Assembly: GCA_946122785.1 (NCBI GenBank)
Contig: CAMGYJ010000008.1
Span: 25,631,475 to 25,695,474 of the forward strand
DNA length: 64,000 bases
Source of the DNA: Linum tenue
Taxonomy: Eukaryota; Streptophyta; Magnoliopsida; Malpighiales; Linaceae
Direction: 5' to 3'
Shown: positions 12,301 to 23,516 of the stretch, in pieces
Numbering within the stretch: position 1 is the stretch's first letter
Layout of the letters: each line of letters opens with the position of its first letter
Program-made: the position numbers and the translations under genes
The notes under the pieces: generated by a model
What the model saw: the letters and a program-made list of their open reading frames with translations, nothing else
Database searches by the model: none
Told to the model about the DNA's origin: nothing

Positions 12301-12990
12301 TAAACAGGGTCTGGTAAAAATTTGTGGCAATAGTAGCCTTCCCGGTTTCCTCAGTGACCCATTCCCCTTCCTCATTTCGAAGTCCGGAAACAAAGTTCCT
12401 CTTCCGCCGAGCCCTTGTGACTGTATGGAAGTAGGCATAATTATGATCTCCTTTCTTTAACCATTTTACCCTTGATTTCTATTGCCAGAACACCTCCTCT
12501 GCTTCCCACTGGCGGGATAGCTCCCTCTCCAGCTTCTTGACCTCATCCCAATCCACCAGGTGTAGCAATTTTATCCTATCAATCTCGGCCTGAAGCGTCT
12601 TAATATTACGCGGGGAATTAGTCGTGCCCGCCCTACTCCAATCATACAACAGATGACGGAGTTTCTTTAGGCATTCCCGCATTCGAAACATAGGGGTGCC
12701 TTGGACCTCCTCCTGCCAGACATAGTTGACCATGGCCCTGACCTCCGATTTATCCGCCCATCGGGCATCAAAACGAAACAGCGGCCGACTAGTATGAACA
12801 TATGGTTTATCAGCAAGGAGAAGAGCACGATGGTCTGACCCCTGATCCGTGAAGTGTTTGACTAGAGTCTCCGGGTATGTATCCATCCAAGAATGAGAGC
12901 ATATCGCTCTATCCAGACATGCACGAATGCAAGCATCGCCCATGCGTTTATTAGTCCAAGTAAACCGATCTCCTTGGTAACCAGGGTCAT
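9369..12990 (-). mobile_element. 5'-truncated L1 LINE inserted in the MULE (LINE-1 copy A)
   Basis: A run of T at 9369-9379 is the poly-A tail of a minus-strand LINE. Going upstream in its own direction are an RNase-H-like domain, a zinc-binding zf-RVT region, reverse transcriptase and the C-terminal part of an APE-type endonuclease. The sequence stops near 12990 in the endonuclease (RFTWTNKRMG), so it is 5'-truncated. It lies within the 294-bp tandem repeats of the left MULE arm. The two flanks are not adjacent positions of the repeat unit: about 200 bp of target appear missing. It shares its 3' end and protein sequence with LINE copy B (29571-47445). Confidence 0.88.
9400..12960 (-). pseudogene. 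L1 ORF2 fragment: endonuclease end, reverse transcriptase, zf-RVT, RNase H
   Basis: The reading order on the minus strand is as follows. The endonuclease tail with SDHRALLL is at 12479-12943. Reverse transcriptase occupies 11207-12277, with SKQAPGSDGF, LRPISLCQFVYKVITKIMA, ALKVDMENAYDRVEW, GLRQGDPLSPLLF and the catalytic SFADDSYLF motif. The linker is at 10703-11182. The zf-RVT region lies near 10150-10400 with CPVCWDGPETMEHLF. The RNase-H-like domain at 9612-9900 has CMWDGVTKGGSHSAGG and ends DAKVIIDKIN, followed by a stop. Frame changes near 11182, 11635, 12223-12290 and 12440-12480, plus stops in the RNase H tail, make it non-functional. In life ORF2 nicks target DNA and copies the LINE RNA by target-primed reverse transcription. 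Confidence 0.88.
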
Positions 12991-13600
12991 GGATACTTGG
13001 TGTGTTATGGATACTTGTCTTTCCTAGTTGTAATACTTTTTACAAACAACATGATATTTCTTTATAATATTTAGATATTTTTCCGGTTGTGTGGATATTT
13101 ATTTGAACCTGAGGAAATATTCCTTTAGTTCATGTGTTTGGATATTTGTGTGGAACCTTTGAATATTCTCGGCTTGGGCAAACAATAATAGTTTTATTTT
13201 TTTAGTGTTTAGTGATTAGGGTTTTAGAGTTTAGGGTTTAGGGTTTAGAGTTTAGGTTTTAGGGTTAGGGTACAAATGTAAGATATTAGTTGGTGTGTTA
13301 TGGATACTTGTCTTTCCTAGTTTTAATACTTTTTACTGAACATACGATATTTGTTTAAAACATTTTGATATTTTTCCCGGTTGTGTGGATATTTATTTGA
13401 ACCTGAGGAAATATTCCTTTAGTTCATGTGTTTAGATATTTGTGTATAACCTTTGAATATTCTCGGCTTGGGCAAACAATAATAGTTTTATTTTTTTAGT
13501 GTTTAGTTATTAGGGTTTTAGAGTTTAGGGTTTATGGTTTAGGGTTAGGGTACAACAATTTGATATTAGTTGGGGTGTTGTGGATATTTGTCAGTCTTTG
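12991..13600. repeat. 294-bp tandem repeat of the MULE left arm (further copy at 9100-9368)
   Basis: The block GAATATTCTCGGCTTGGG recurs at 13161 and 13455, 294 bp apart, and as a variant at 9120. Each unit carries TTTAGGG-like runs and several GGATAYTT motifs. The copy before the LINE ends at AAATATTCCT; the copy after it resumes in a different part of the unit. Confidence 0.88.
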
Positions 13601-13983
13601 TTGTAAATTTGTTTTACTTATTTATTGATTTTTCTTGTATTATGTGGATATTTTTTTTGAGTTGCTTGGATATTTGTTTGAACCTAAAGAATATTCATTT
13701 ATTTTTTGTGTTGGATATTTGTGTGGTTTGTTTAGATACTATTCGTGGTGGCGTGGATACTTGTTATGGTGAACATCTTAGTATGGGTGGGCCCGAATCA
13801 GTTTTGGGTGGGCTTTTGGGTCCTTTCAAAAAATTGGGGATAGAAAAGAAGTGATAGGGCAATTAATGCTACAACCACTTTTTCTCTCAACTCTCTCATC
13901 CCATCCTTCTCTCTTCTTTTCTCTGAATTCCCTCTTCTTTTCTCTAACGGAAAAGTCGCTGGCGGTGGCCTGTCTGTTTCCTC
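13601..13983. promoter_or_regulatory. probable promoter/leader of the MULE transposase gene
   Basis: GGATATT motifs crowd 13580-13760. A pyrimidine-rich leader (CTCTCTTCTTTTCTCTG type) follows at about 13870-13950, then a CCAG/G acceptor-like site near 13999-14003. No clear TATA box was found. The leader call is inference from composition. Confidence 0.3.
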
Positions 13984-16900
13984 TTCATCCTCCACCGTCC
14001 AGGAAATGTTGCTGATGATGATGAGGACGAGTTAGATCGTCCATCAACGAGCTCGTCCCATGAAGAAGAAGAATTTGTTGATGGTGTATTAGAAGGTTTG
14101 ACTCAAATAGATGGTGGTTGTGTGTTTGGCTTCGATGCAACAGTACAAGAAGAAGAAGAAGGTGATTGTGGATTGACATATTTATAAGTTTGTGTTGTTG
14201 AGTTTTGGTTGGGAGCATTGAATGAAATTTAATGTCTTTGGTGTGAGTTTAATGTTTGTTGGTCTTCTGGGATTCTACTATGAGCTAGTTGGATACTAGT
14301 TACCTACTGTTTGTTGGACGTAGTTTGTAGCCTATGTTTAATTTGTATGGATACTAGTCTGGGCATTTTTATATTCATTCAATTATTGTGGATACTAGTA
14401 TGTTGGATTATAGTGTGGATACATCGTTGGAGCAATAGGATACTAGTTTAAGATTCATGGATACTACTGTTTACGGATATTTGTTAGACGTATTCTGGGC
14501 ACATTGGATACTAACTGGGAATGGAAATATCTCGCAGCTCACAACACTTCGGACCTAGAAGATGATGAAGCGAGGAATAACCTCTTTTTTCGCACTAACG
14601 AAGAGTGTGTTCGTTTCTACGGACGCTATGCTCACAAAAAAGGGTTTGGTGTTCGAGTAGATTCACAACATTTGAGAAAAAAGAAGAATTCTGATGAGAG
14701 GTGATGGAAATTTATGCCTACCTTTATTATGTTTGTAATAAGCAAGGGTCATTGGAAGAAGTCAATGTTGAGAAACAGAAACATGGAGAGGATCCGGTTG
14801 TAGAGAGAAGCCGCCCTAAAAGAAAAAAGTCTCAAATTAGGGCTGAATGCCCCGCCCTTGTTCGTTTCCGATGGGATGAGAACGGGGATGGATATGTGGT
14901 GCACAATTTCATTGGAGCTCACAATCATGATTTGCACTCCACCAAGCATGCTCACCTATTAAAGTCAAACAAGTCCGTGAGCGTTCGTCAAGGACTTGTT
15001 GCTGAAGCAAATCGCATGCCGGGATAAGTCTTAGGTAATCGTATCAGCTATTGGCTGAGTGTGCCAGAGGGTATGAGAACTTGACTTTTACCAAATGTGA
15101 TAAGAAGAACCATTTGACCAAGAACAGACAAAAGACTATGTCTCGTGGCGAAGCGACTTTCTTGCTTGACTACTTTCAAGACCAAAAGGAGAAGTATCCC
15201 GGCTTCTTTAATGCTGTAGAGGTAGATTGTGAGGAGAAAGTTGCCAATATTTTTTGAGCAGACAGTAGGATGCGTGAAGATTATGCACTTTTCGGAGACC
15301 TCTTATTTTCCTTATTTTTTTGACACGCAAGCGGTTATGCATTGTTTTTAATACCAAGTCTTTTGCAGGGATGTTTGTAGGTTTCAATCATCACCGAAAA
15401 ACTTGTGTGTTTGGCGCTTGTTTGTTATACGACGAGACAACTCCTTCTTTTGAATGGTTGTTTGAAGCATTTAGTCGGTTCATGAAGAGGAAACTCCCAG
15501 TGACCATCTTCAGGGATCAGGACGTCGGTATGGCAGCTGCCCTTAGAAAGGAGTGGCCAGATGTGTTTCATGCGCTCTGTACTTGGCACATCTTGATGAA
15601 TGCGAAGAAGAATCTTCGTAAGAGCAAGAAATTTTGGCATAAGTTCCAAAATCATCTTGCTTATCTTTTCTACTACGTCGACAGCGAGGCCGAGTTTGAT
15701 GAGGCATGGAGCAGCATGGTTTCTGATTGTTTTCACGGTAGTGAAACTGTCGATGGCCCACCAATGGATGCAATATTTGAAGAAATTTCATCATCAATGG
15801 TGTTCCTTATATCTGAGAGATCAATTCACAGCGGGAATGTTGACAACGCAAGCCAGTGAGTCGTGCAATGCACAAGTGCGACTCTTCTTGAAACCGAAAC
15901 ATAATCTCGACGAGTTTTTCATCCACTTTAACTGGTACGTTATCCAAATACTAGATGAACATTTATGGATATTACTTAGCAAATTATGGAAATTTTTAGA
16001 TGCTTTTTAGGTATTTGTATGTGATGGTGTGATACATTTTTTTTTTTGTTTGGATATTTGCTCTGTTTGTATACGGATATTAGTCTGGGCAATTTGGTTT
16101 TCTTCATACATGCAGCTTGTTGGCTGACAAAAGGCGCAAAGAGACTGAGTCCGACTACGATGGGAAACAATCAGCCCCTTACATAGTGTTAGAGAAAAGC
16201 TCGATCCTCCAACATGCTGCCAAGATCTTCACGAAAAACATCTTCAACCGGATTCAAGAGCAGTATCTGGAAATTGAAGACTATCTAATTGAGCTTGTCC
16301 CAGATAATAGGTATGATGGATTCATTAGCTACCGTACATATAAGATGGAGGATGGTGAGCGTAGCGATGAACGTATCACTCTTGTCAATACTTCTGCGGC
16401 CACATTGGTATGCGATTGTAGGATGTTTTAAACATTCGGGGTCTTATGTCGGCATATGTTTAAGGTGATGCGATTGCTTGGAGAGTTTGGGAACGATAGT
16501 ATGAGAACTATTCCAGATCATTACATACTCAAGCGATGGACGTTGGAGGCGAGAAGGAAAGAGGTTGGTGATGCTGATGCTTCAGGCGATACTTCACATA
16601 GTCATGAGAACGAGACGGGAAAAGGAGATATAGCAATGAGGTATCAAGAAACCACTGCAATGTTTAATCAGCTCGCAACAAAATTGTCGATGGCGGATGA
16701 GAAATTTTACAACAAATGGATGGGAGCATTGCAGAAAGTGTGCAAGGAGGCAAACAAGACATTGTCAAAGACTATAACTAGCGAGGACGGTAAGTGTATC
16801 GAATATTTTTTGTAAATTAGTATAAGTTAATATCATTGGACTGATTACTTAAGCCACTAACATTGTAGGGAATTATGTACCAACAAGTGGCCTCTCTCTC

Positions 16901-17098
16901 AAGGAGAAGAGTAATCCAAGGAAGCACGACAAGGAACGTTATAAGTCAAGGAATGAGAAAGAGCGTCGTCAAAAGAAGATTGTCTATGGAAAAAGATTGA
17001 AAGCAGTGGAAGTGCTCACGCAGGACACCCATTTTCAACATGATGACCATCTCACAGACTTGAAAGACGAACTTGCTGAATTTGGGTGTGGATATTAG
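13984..17098 (+). pseudogene. MULE transposase with FAR1 DNA-binding and SWIM zinc-finger domains
   Basis: A short acidic exon (about 14004-14186) may be the N-terminus. The FAR1-type DNA-binding region spans 14504-15027, with NNLFFRTNEECVRFYGRYAHKKGFGVR, then IRAECPALVRF and FIGAHNHDLHS. A one-base frameshift at about 14700 splits it. The MULE core runs 15051-15930, with GFNHHRKTCVFGACLLYDET, TIFRDQDVGMAAAL and HALCTWHILMNAKKNL. The FDT region near 15315-15330 is frameshifted, and another shift lies near 15790. An intron (about 15933-16113, GTACGT to GCAG) precedes 16114-16790, which has an FxEY-type SWIM finger (CDC, one stop, then CRHMF). A final basic exon runs 16869-17098 after a GTAAGT/TAG intron. 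FAR1-type MULE transposases bind terminal repeats and cut with a DDE fold. The host regulators FHY3/FAR1 derive from this group, but the TE context here excludes a host gene. Confidence 0.85.
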
Positions 17099-17565
17099 TT
17101 TGTCAAACTCGGATATTTTGTAAGCAGGCTACGATATTTCTCTGCGTTGTAAGGATATTAGTATGCATTGTAGGGATATGTCTTTTGGTTCTACAAATAT
17201 GTTCTCTAAACATTCGGATATTTTTGTTATATTTTATGTATGTGGTTGTGTGGATTTTATGTATTTCCATCGCATATGCTCAGATTTTAGTTTGGGTGTT
17301 TTGGATATCACTTTGGGTCATATGATATACTTTTGTTGAAGGAAAGATATTCTTAATCCATCCTTGATAAAAAAAATCAAGGATATACTTAGTGTTGTGT
17401 ACTTTTGTCCAAAAATTACCAAAATAACACAATCACCTTAAATTAATAAAGTGAGGGATCAGGATAGAGTTAGTGTCTCCTTTTCTCCAAAACTTCCCAA
17501 AATAACCCAATCACCTTAATACCTTAACATCAACATATGTCCCTTGAAACATAAGGAGGTAAGTT
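17099..17565. other. intergenic centre of the MULE between convergent genes
   Basis: There is no ORF. GGATATT motifs continue to about 17310 and then stop; the reverse orientation begins beyond 18040. The stretch holds the 3' ends of both genes and a duplicated AAAATAACACAATCACCTTAA / AAAATAACCC-type block near 17420 and 17500. Confidence 0.5.
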
Positions 17566-20500
17566 TCAGCTACTCTTCCCTTTCTCCCACTCATTTGCCT
17601 CCTCAAGTATGACATTCCTTACTTTGTTGTATTTCCATTGAAGGAGACTGCCTGCAATGGATGCTCGCTGGTGCTCCACGTGCTTTGCCAAGTGCCAAGT
17701 TTTCTTGTATTCCGATGGAATGTGACCCGCCCAGTGCTCCATGAACATGCATGCGAACACTCCACAGTCATCGTTTCCTTTTTGTTGAGGAACATCCGCA
17801 ATTAAGAATTCCCAATCATGCAAGGGAGCATCGATGTTATGCTTTGCAAAGAAAGCAACCCCATACTCTAATATCAATTTCCCCATGGGACTGTGATCCA
17901 CCTTGGCCACTGCTGGCTTGGGTTTTATGCTGTCAAGAAGGAAAGTCTTCTGACTCCTTAGATCTGCAGCGTAGATCCGGTGGTGATGGTCTGTATGCAC
18001 AGGGAAAAAAATATGAAACATAGAAAAAAATCAGTTATTCTCTCGGATAAATATCCAAAAAACCAAACTAGTATCCAAAACTAACATTTCAGATATTCAC
18101 AGGAAAATCTTCAAACAAATCAATTATTCTCTCGGATAAATATCCAAAAAACCAAGACTAGTATCCAAAACTAACATTTCAGATATTCACAGGCAAATCT
18201 TCAAACAAATCAATTATTCTCTCGGATAAATATCCAACAAACCCAGACTAGTATCCAAAACTAACATTTCAGATATTCACAGGCAAATCTTCAAACAAAT
18301 CAATTATTCTCTCGGATAAATATCCAACAAACCCATACTAGTATCCAAAACAATGTAAATCAGTATCAAGATAGAATAAGGATTCATTTACATATTCTAA
18401 TTTTTCCCATGCAACACGTTTGAAGACTGGAAACCGCTGGGTCACTTCAACGACAACATCGAGTCTCTCCTTGGACGGGGGCACATTCGTCTGAGAATTA
18501 CGATGGCAAGTTGTTGTTTCCAAAGGAAAACAATAGCTAATTAGTTACTAGATATCTAAATATTGTAAGGTGTGAGTGAAGAGCCTACTTACGCCAAAAG
18601 TGAACGGAAAGATAACTTTGTTCTTGTTACTAGATAGTGCTTTGTCGTTCAAGAAATGACCATAAGCCTCAACCACTTGGATATTGACCTACTCTAATCG
18701 CTTCAATGTCAACAGATGAAGACGGGCGAGTTTAATTGAAGGAGTGTGCACCACCAAGCCCTTACCCTCAGGGATACTGAAGACGAACTCAACCATACGA
18801 CGAGCAACTAGGTCGAGCTTTGTGGACATATCCTTCGACAAATAATATACTGATGAAGAAGCATATGGGTTCTTCTTCGACCTCTCGAACGCTGGGGTTT
18901 TTAGTGCTGCAAGCCATTCCTCAGGTGTGTAGCTGTACAGACGGCCTAGTTCCTCCTCATTCATAGTCGTCTCATGCGTGATAATCACATCTGGACTCCT
19001 CTCAGCGCTATTACAAGCCGCTTCTACCAACTCCTCGTCTGTAGGCAACATTCCCATCTCTGCAAGTTGGGAGAACGACTCCACCACATCATGAGTAGTC
19101 ATCTCTAGAACTTTCTCCCTTGTAGGTAGGTCTTCTTCCTCAGCATTAGCAGTTGTAGTAGCCTCATGAGCTATCTGCATAATGTCCTCAAAAGTGGTAT
19201 CTGGGTCTGTATAGTGTATCACCATAGGGACTGTCGGCTCAAACACCTCCTCGACCGGTGTCTCTACAGTCTTCTCTGCTTCATTATCCACCACCTCAAA
19301 TCTATTCTTCTCTTCAGGATCTTCTTCACACATCTCTCCAGTTTTCTCCACTTGTGGCTCGACCTGGTCCTTCTCTAGAGGCTGCTCATCCATTTCCATT
19401 TTAGCTTCAAGATTCTCTACTTGGTCTTCCACCACCTCTGTTTTAAGCTACTCTAGCACCTCCTCAACGGTATTCTCCAAAGGTCTCCTCCTGGAATCCA
19501 CGACCTTGCACATGTCATGCTCCTCACTCTTTTCTATCATCTATCCCAGTTTTGTGGCAAAGTCTACCAATTTTCCCAAATGTCGGTCAATCGAACCACC
19601 TAGTACCTTAAGCTGGAAGACAAACGAACATTTTGCGCAAATTAAAAACTATCAACGCACATGTATCCAGTATAGTATCCAAACTGCTTGTGCAATTATC
19701 ACATGTACCCAGAATAGTATCACAAGAGAGCGTACAAATATTCAAGTTGGCAGAATTGATATCCAAAAATAACAAACAGCGATTTCACAGAAATATCCAA
19801 ATGCATAACATTAATATCCAAACCTCACAAACAAGTATTCATAACTGAAAAAAAACCACAAGCTGATATCCAAATGAAACCAACAAATATTCCAGAACAA
19901 CAAACTAAAATCCAACTAATATCCAAAGCCATTCCAACATGGCATCAAATTCACGGAAAACAGTATAACCCCCCACCAAACAATGGAAAACAGTAGATCA
20001 AATTCACTCTTGTTGTTCCAAATTCCGGAAAATCGTTTGGACCTTGTCCCTTCGAGCCACCCACTTTTCAATCATGCTCTCAGTCACTTCCTTCAATCCC
20101 TTAAGCTACACATATGTTATGAAATATTTAGCTTACTATTTCGTCCAAGTCTACCAATGCACTATCTTAGTTAGGGAGGAAGAAAACATTTTACCTGCCC
20201 TAGCGAAAGGCTAGTCAAATCTTCAGTCTCCCACCATTCCGCGGTGGGCATCGGTGCACGATCTGGAGGAGGAGCTGAACTGCTGGCAGCTGCTGCACTA
20301 ATACCCCCAATAGCCACCGGCTGGAGCTGCATGCGAGAGGCGATTTCTTCCCTACTCAGCAGAGAGGCAGCTAGGTCATATCTTCCCCTGACTAAGGGGA
20401 TAGATGTGCTTGCCCTCTCGACACTTTGCTTCCACCAAAACCGGCAGCTAGGTATGGTCTTTGTGTGCAACCCGCCTAGTTTTAGAGAGTCCAGCAGATG

Positions 20501-21530
20501 GAGCTGTAAAAAAAATTACAATTAATAAATGTTAAGCGCCATTTCTAGCTATTTAATCAACAAATATCCAGTCTCAACACAAATAGTATCTTTATGTAAC
20601 TAAACTGATATCCATAAATCATTTCAAGCTAATTTCTTACAAAACAAAGAGTATCCGAGTTCAGTTAGATGATACCCAAATACGAAATTCACTAGTTTTC
20701 ATGCAATTGAACCAACAATTGGAAGAAAAGGTTAGGACTTACTATCAAGAAGTAGCAATCTCTGAGAACCCACACGCACGGCGAGCCCAACGCCCTTGCA
20801 CTATGTTCTTTTTTCTTGGCAACAGTCAACTCTACTTTCAGTTCACGGACAATAAATGTACACCAATCGTACACCCTCACGTCCTCAACACTCCCACCTA
20901 GGTAAGGGGCAAAGTCCAGCTTGCACCTCCGAGAAAATGTTGGCACGAGCATCGAACCAGTGGACCATTGGCTGGAATGGCCAACTCTCGCAGCTTCTTG
21001 ATAGGCACTATGCGAGCCTGTTAGGAATCATGCCAACTTCCTCGCTGAAACTGTCGAGCATCCCCCTCAACGTTCTTCAAATCAATCACAGCACCACCGA
21101 GAGGAAGGTCGTACACACGTGCCACATCCTCAGCTGTGAAGTCGAACACCTTCTTCGATTCTCCTTCCCCAAAAACAAAAGTACTGGTTGAGGGGTCATA
21201 AGCAGCCATCAAGTTGTCCATGAAGACATTGGGAATCTTCGGCATGCGAAGTTCCAATAGGCCCCCGAATCCTGCCTTCTCGACTTCTTTCCTGCATGCT
21301 TCATAGTATCCAGCATCTTGTTTCCAGTAGCTTATAATTTTGAAGAGGGAATAGGTGGAGCCACGAAATCTGAAGTATGAGCCGCAGGGTCCCTCTCCCT
21401 CATCATCTTCTTCCTCATCTTCCTCCTCACCTTCTGGAATAGCAGGCGGCGACTGCCTCGATCCTTCTTCTTCACGAGATCTCGGTGCAACCATTTTCAA
21501 TCTCTTCCTCTCGGGTTGTTCCTGAAACAC
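17566..21530 (-). CDS. Ulp1-type (C48) SUMO-protease-like gene of the MULE, multi-exon
   Basis: The C-terminal exon (17566-18021) carries a C48 protease signature. There is a His-rich segment after VHTD, an Asp in FLLDSIKPKP, and Gln plus Cys in VPQQKGNDDCGVFACMF. These match the His-Asp-Gln-Cys catalytic set, so the site looks intact, although the Trp that usually follows the His is replaced. Upstream are an exon at 18360-18523, a long acidic exon (18689-19435), and exons at about 20171-20470 and 20692-20952 (LGGSVEDVRVYDWCTFIVREL). The block at 21021-21530 reads AGFGGLLELRMPKIPNVFMD, then DLPLGG. That is the same domain as in the gene at 3225-7577. Exons are separated by introns loaded with ATATCC repeats. 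Ulp1 enzymes cut SUMO or related peptide bonds; the role in transposition is unknown. Exon joins are approximate and the frame between exons was not proven. Confidence 0.75.
18032..18360. repeat. 89/90-bp tandem repeat in an Ulp1 gene intron
   Basis: Copies start at 18032, 18121, 18211 and 18301 with TTATTCTCTCGGATAAATAT. Each has two or three ATATCC/GTATCC motifs. The array separates the catalytic exon from the preceding exon. Confidence 0.9.
19436..20170 (-). other. intronic region of the Ulp1-type gene
   Basis: Mostly non-coding and rich in AATATCCAAA motifs (for example 19756, 19790, 19813, 19863, 19918). Short coding-like pieces at 19440-19620 and 19985-20110 may be small exons, as both contain heptad-like leucines on the minus strand, but I cannot prove it. 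Confidence 0.4.
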
Positions 21531-21539
21531 AGTTATATA

Positions 21540-21990
21540 TTAAGCAAAATATCCATAATCTTTGGACAAATAACTAAAACGCACATATAAATATCCACAT
21601 TAACAGAACTGATATCCACACATCAGAGTAGATTTCTAAGCCAATATATACAATTATTATCGTAGTAAAGCAAAAGTGTATCCAAATGGAGATAACTGAT
21701 ATCCGTGAAAAAAATATCCATAATCCTTGGACAAATAACTAAAACGCACAGTTAAATATCCACATTAACAGAACCGATATCCACACATCAGAGTAGATTT
21801 TTAAGCCAATATATACAATTATTATCGTAGTAAAGCAAAAGTGTATCCAAACGGAGATAACTGATATCCATGAAAAAAATATCCATAATACCCACGAAAA
21901 AAAACCAAAACGAATAGTTAAGTATCCACACTAACAGAACTGATATCCACACATCAGATTATTTTTTTAGCCAATATATATTAATCGAGA
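21540..21990. repeat. 165-bp tandem repeat in a 5' intron of the Ulp1-type gene
   Basis: Three units are anchored by ATATCCACACATCAGA near 21611, 21776 and 21942. Each unit carries four or more ATATCC motifs. Confidence 0.88.
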
Positions 21991-22009
21991 AACGAAGTGA
22001 GAAATCAAA

Positions 22010-22320
22010 CCTTTGGTGGTTGTTTATCCGGTGGCTGCTGTGATGATCCAGCTGCTTCACGAGATTTCCATGCAGATTTTGGTGCAACAGTCTTGGATTT
22101 ATTCATCACGGGTTGTTCCTGAAACATAGTTAGAGAATAAGAAAACTATCAAGCCATGGAAAATATTAAAATGCATCCGACTATTAATTTTTAGCCAACA
22201 TAACCAATCGAGAAACGGAGTAAGAAATGAAACCTGTGGTTGTTGTTCATCCGGTGGTTGATGATCCTTCTCCCTCATTGTTGGGCTTTGACTTCTTTTT
22301 CGGTCTCCCCATTCACTGAA
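22010..22320 (-). other. candidate duplicated small exons of the Ulp1-type gene
   Basis: Segments at about 22013-22125 and 22233-22316 resemble the start of the exon at 21470-21530 (Pro/Gln-rich PPDKQPP-type peptides, a basic stretch, then QEQP). They are bounded by AAACCT and TCCTGAAAC, so they look like repeated copies of one small exon. Confidence 0.4.
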
Positions 22321-22559
22321 ACAATATAAAAAATTACCAGAATACATATCGGAAGTGACTAAACTGATATCCATGTAACCTTTAATCAAGGAATCGACAA
22401 ACGATACCCAGACTGCCCAAAATCGTATCCAACAAACCCCCAACATCCTATTCGAGAAACCATACTGAAACAATATAAAAAATGAACAGAATAAGTATCT
22501 GAAGTGACAAAACTGATTTCCATGTAACCTATAATCAAAGAATCAACAAACAATACCTA

Positions 22560-23010
22560 GATTCCCCAAAATCGTATCCAACAAACCCCCAAAATGGAAT
22601 TCGAGAAACCATAAATCTGGAAACTAGGAAACAAAAAACCAGAGCCCCAAAATTCGAATCCCACAAACCCAGAATCAGGTAATCTAGAAACAAAACCCTA
22701 AACACCCATATTCAAATCCATGAACCCCAAAATCTACAAATCGAGAAACGAAACCCTAAACCCCCAAATTCCCACGGACACAAAATCTGGTAATCTAGAA
22801 TCAAAACTCTAAACACCCATATTCGAATCCATGAAACCCAAAATCTACAAATCCAGAAATGAAACCCTAAACCCCCAAATTCGAATCCCACGGACACAAA
22901 ATCTGGAAATGTAGAATCAAAACCCTAAACACCCTAAATCAAATCGCATGAACCATAAATTTTGAAATCGATAAACAAAACCCAGATTTCCACAAAAAAA
23001 TCCATGAAAC
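22560..23010. repeat. CCCTAAA-like and AATCTGG repeats in the right MULE arm
   Basis: AAACCCTAAACACCC and AAACCCTAAACCCCCAAATT alternate with AAAATCTG-type pieces at roughly 60-bp steps. On the minus strand this is the TTTAGGG form, mirroring the left arm relative to each gene's transcription. Confidence 0.75.
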
Positions 23011-23039
23011 CCTAACTTACTATCCACAAACAAAATGCA

Positions 23040-23516
23040 CAGATTAAGAGAGGAGAAGAAGCCAACCTGAAACCAAAGCGATAACCTTCTTCGTCGGCGG
23101 CGGCGGCTACCTTCTTCGGCGGCGGCGGCTGCGGCGGCGGCTTCCTTCTTCGTCGGCGAAGTCCTCATCTTCTTCTTCCTTCTTTGTCGGTGGCGTCTTC
23201 TTCCTCGTCGGGATAGCGTCAACGTCATTGTCGGCGTGGTTTCCAAGAAGCAGTCGCCGACCTCGCAGCCGTCGTCGCCGTTGTCGGCGTCGCTTTGTTG
23301 GTGGTGGTTTTCGGGAGAAGAAGAAATAGAGAGGGAGAGGGTTCGAAAGTTTTTTTGGAGAGAGAGAGAGAGGGGAGAATGGAAAACGTGGGGGCAGGGA
23401 GAGAGAATCGGGTTTTTGGTTTGAAAATTTGGGTTCTTTTTTTTTTCTGGCCCCACTTCTCCCAAAAGTAGCTCGGCTTGGGCAAAAAACCAATCCACCC
23501 TCACATCACAGCGCTG
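23040..23516 (-). promoter_or_regulatory. probable first exon/leader and promoter side of the Ulp1-type gene
   Basis: On the minus strand a CTCTCTCTCTCTCTCC pyrimidine leader near 23350-23375 is followed by GCC/GAC trinucleotide-rich sequence at 23080-23320, ending at CAGGTTGGCTT with a GT donor. Overlapping open frames here are Arg/Ala/Pro runs caused by CGG-type repeats, so no protein is claimed. Confidence 0.35.

Noticed and set aside
14004..17098. Host FAR1/FHY3-family regulator
   Set aside because: Frameshifts, an in-frame stop before the SWIM finger and the surrounding terminal repeats with 9-bp duplication point to a transposon copy.
18032..18360. Regular 89-bp repeats as a CRISPR-like array
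   Set aside because: The whole unit repeats with no unique spacers, it lies in a plant TE intron, and there are no cas genes.
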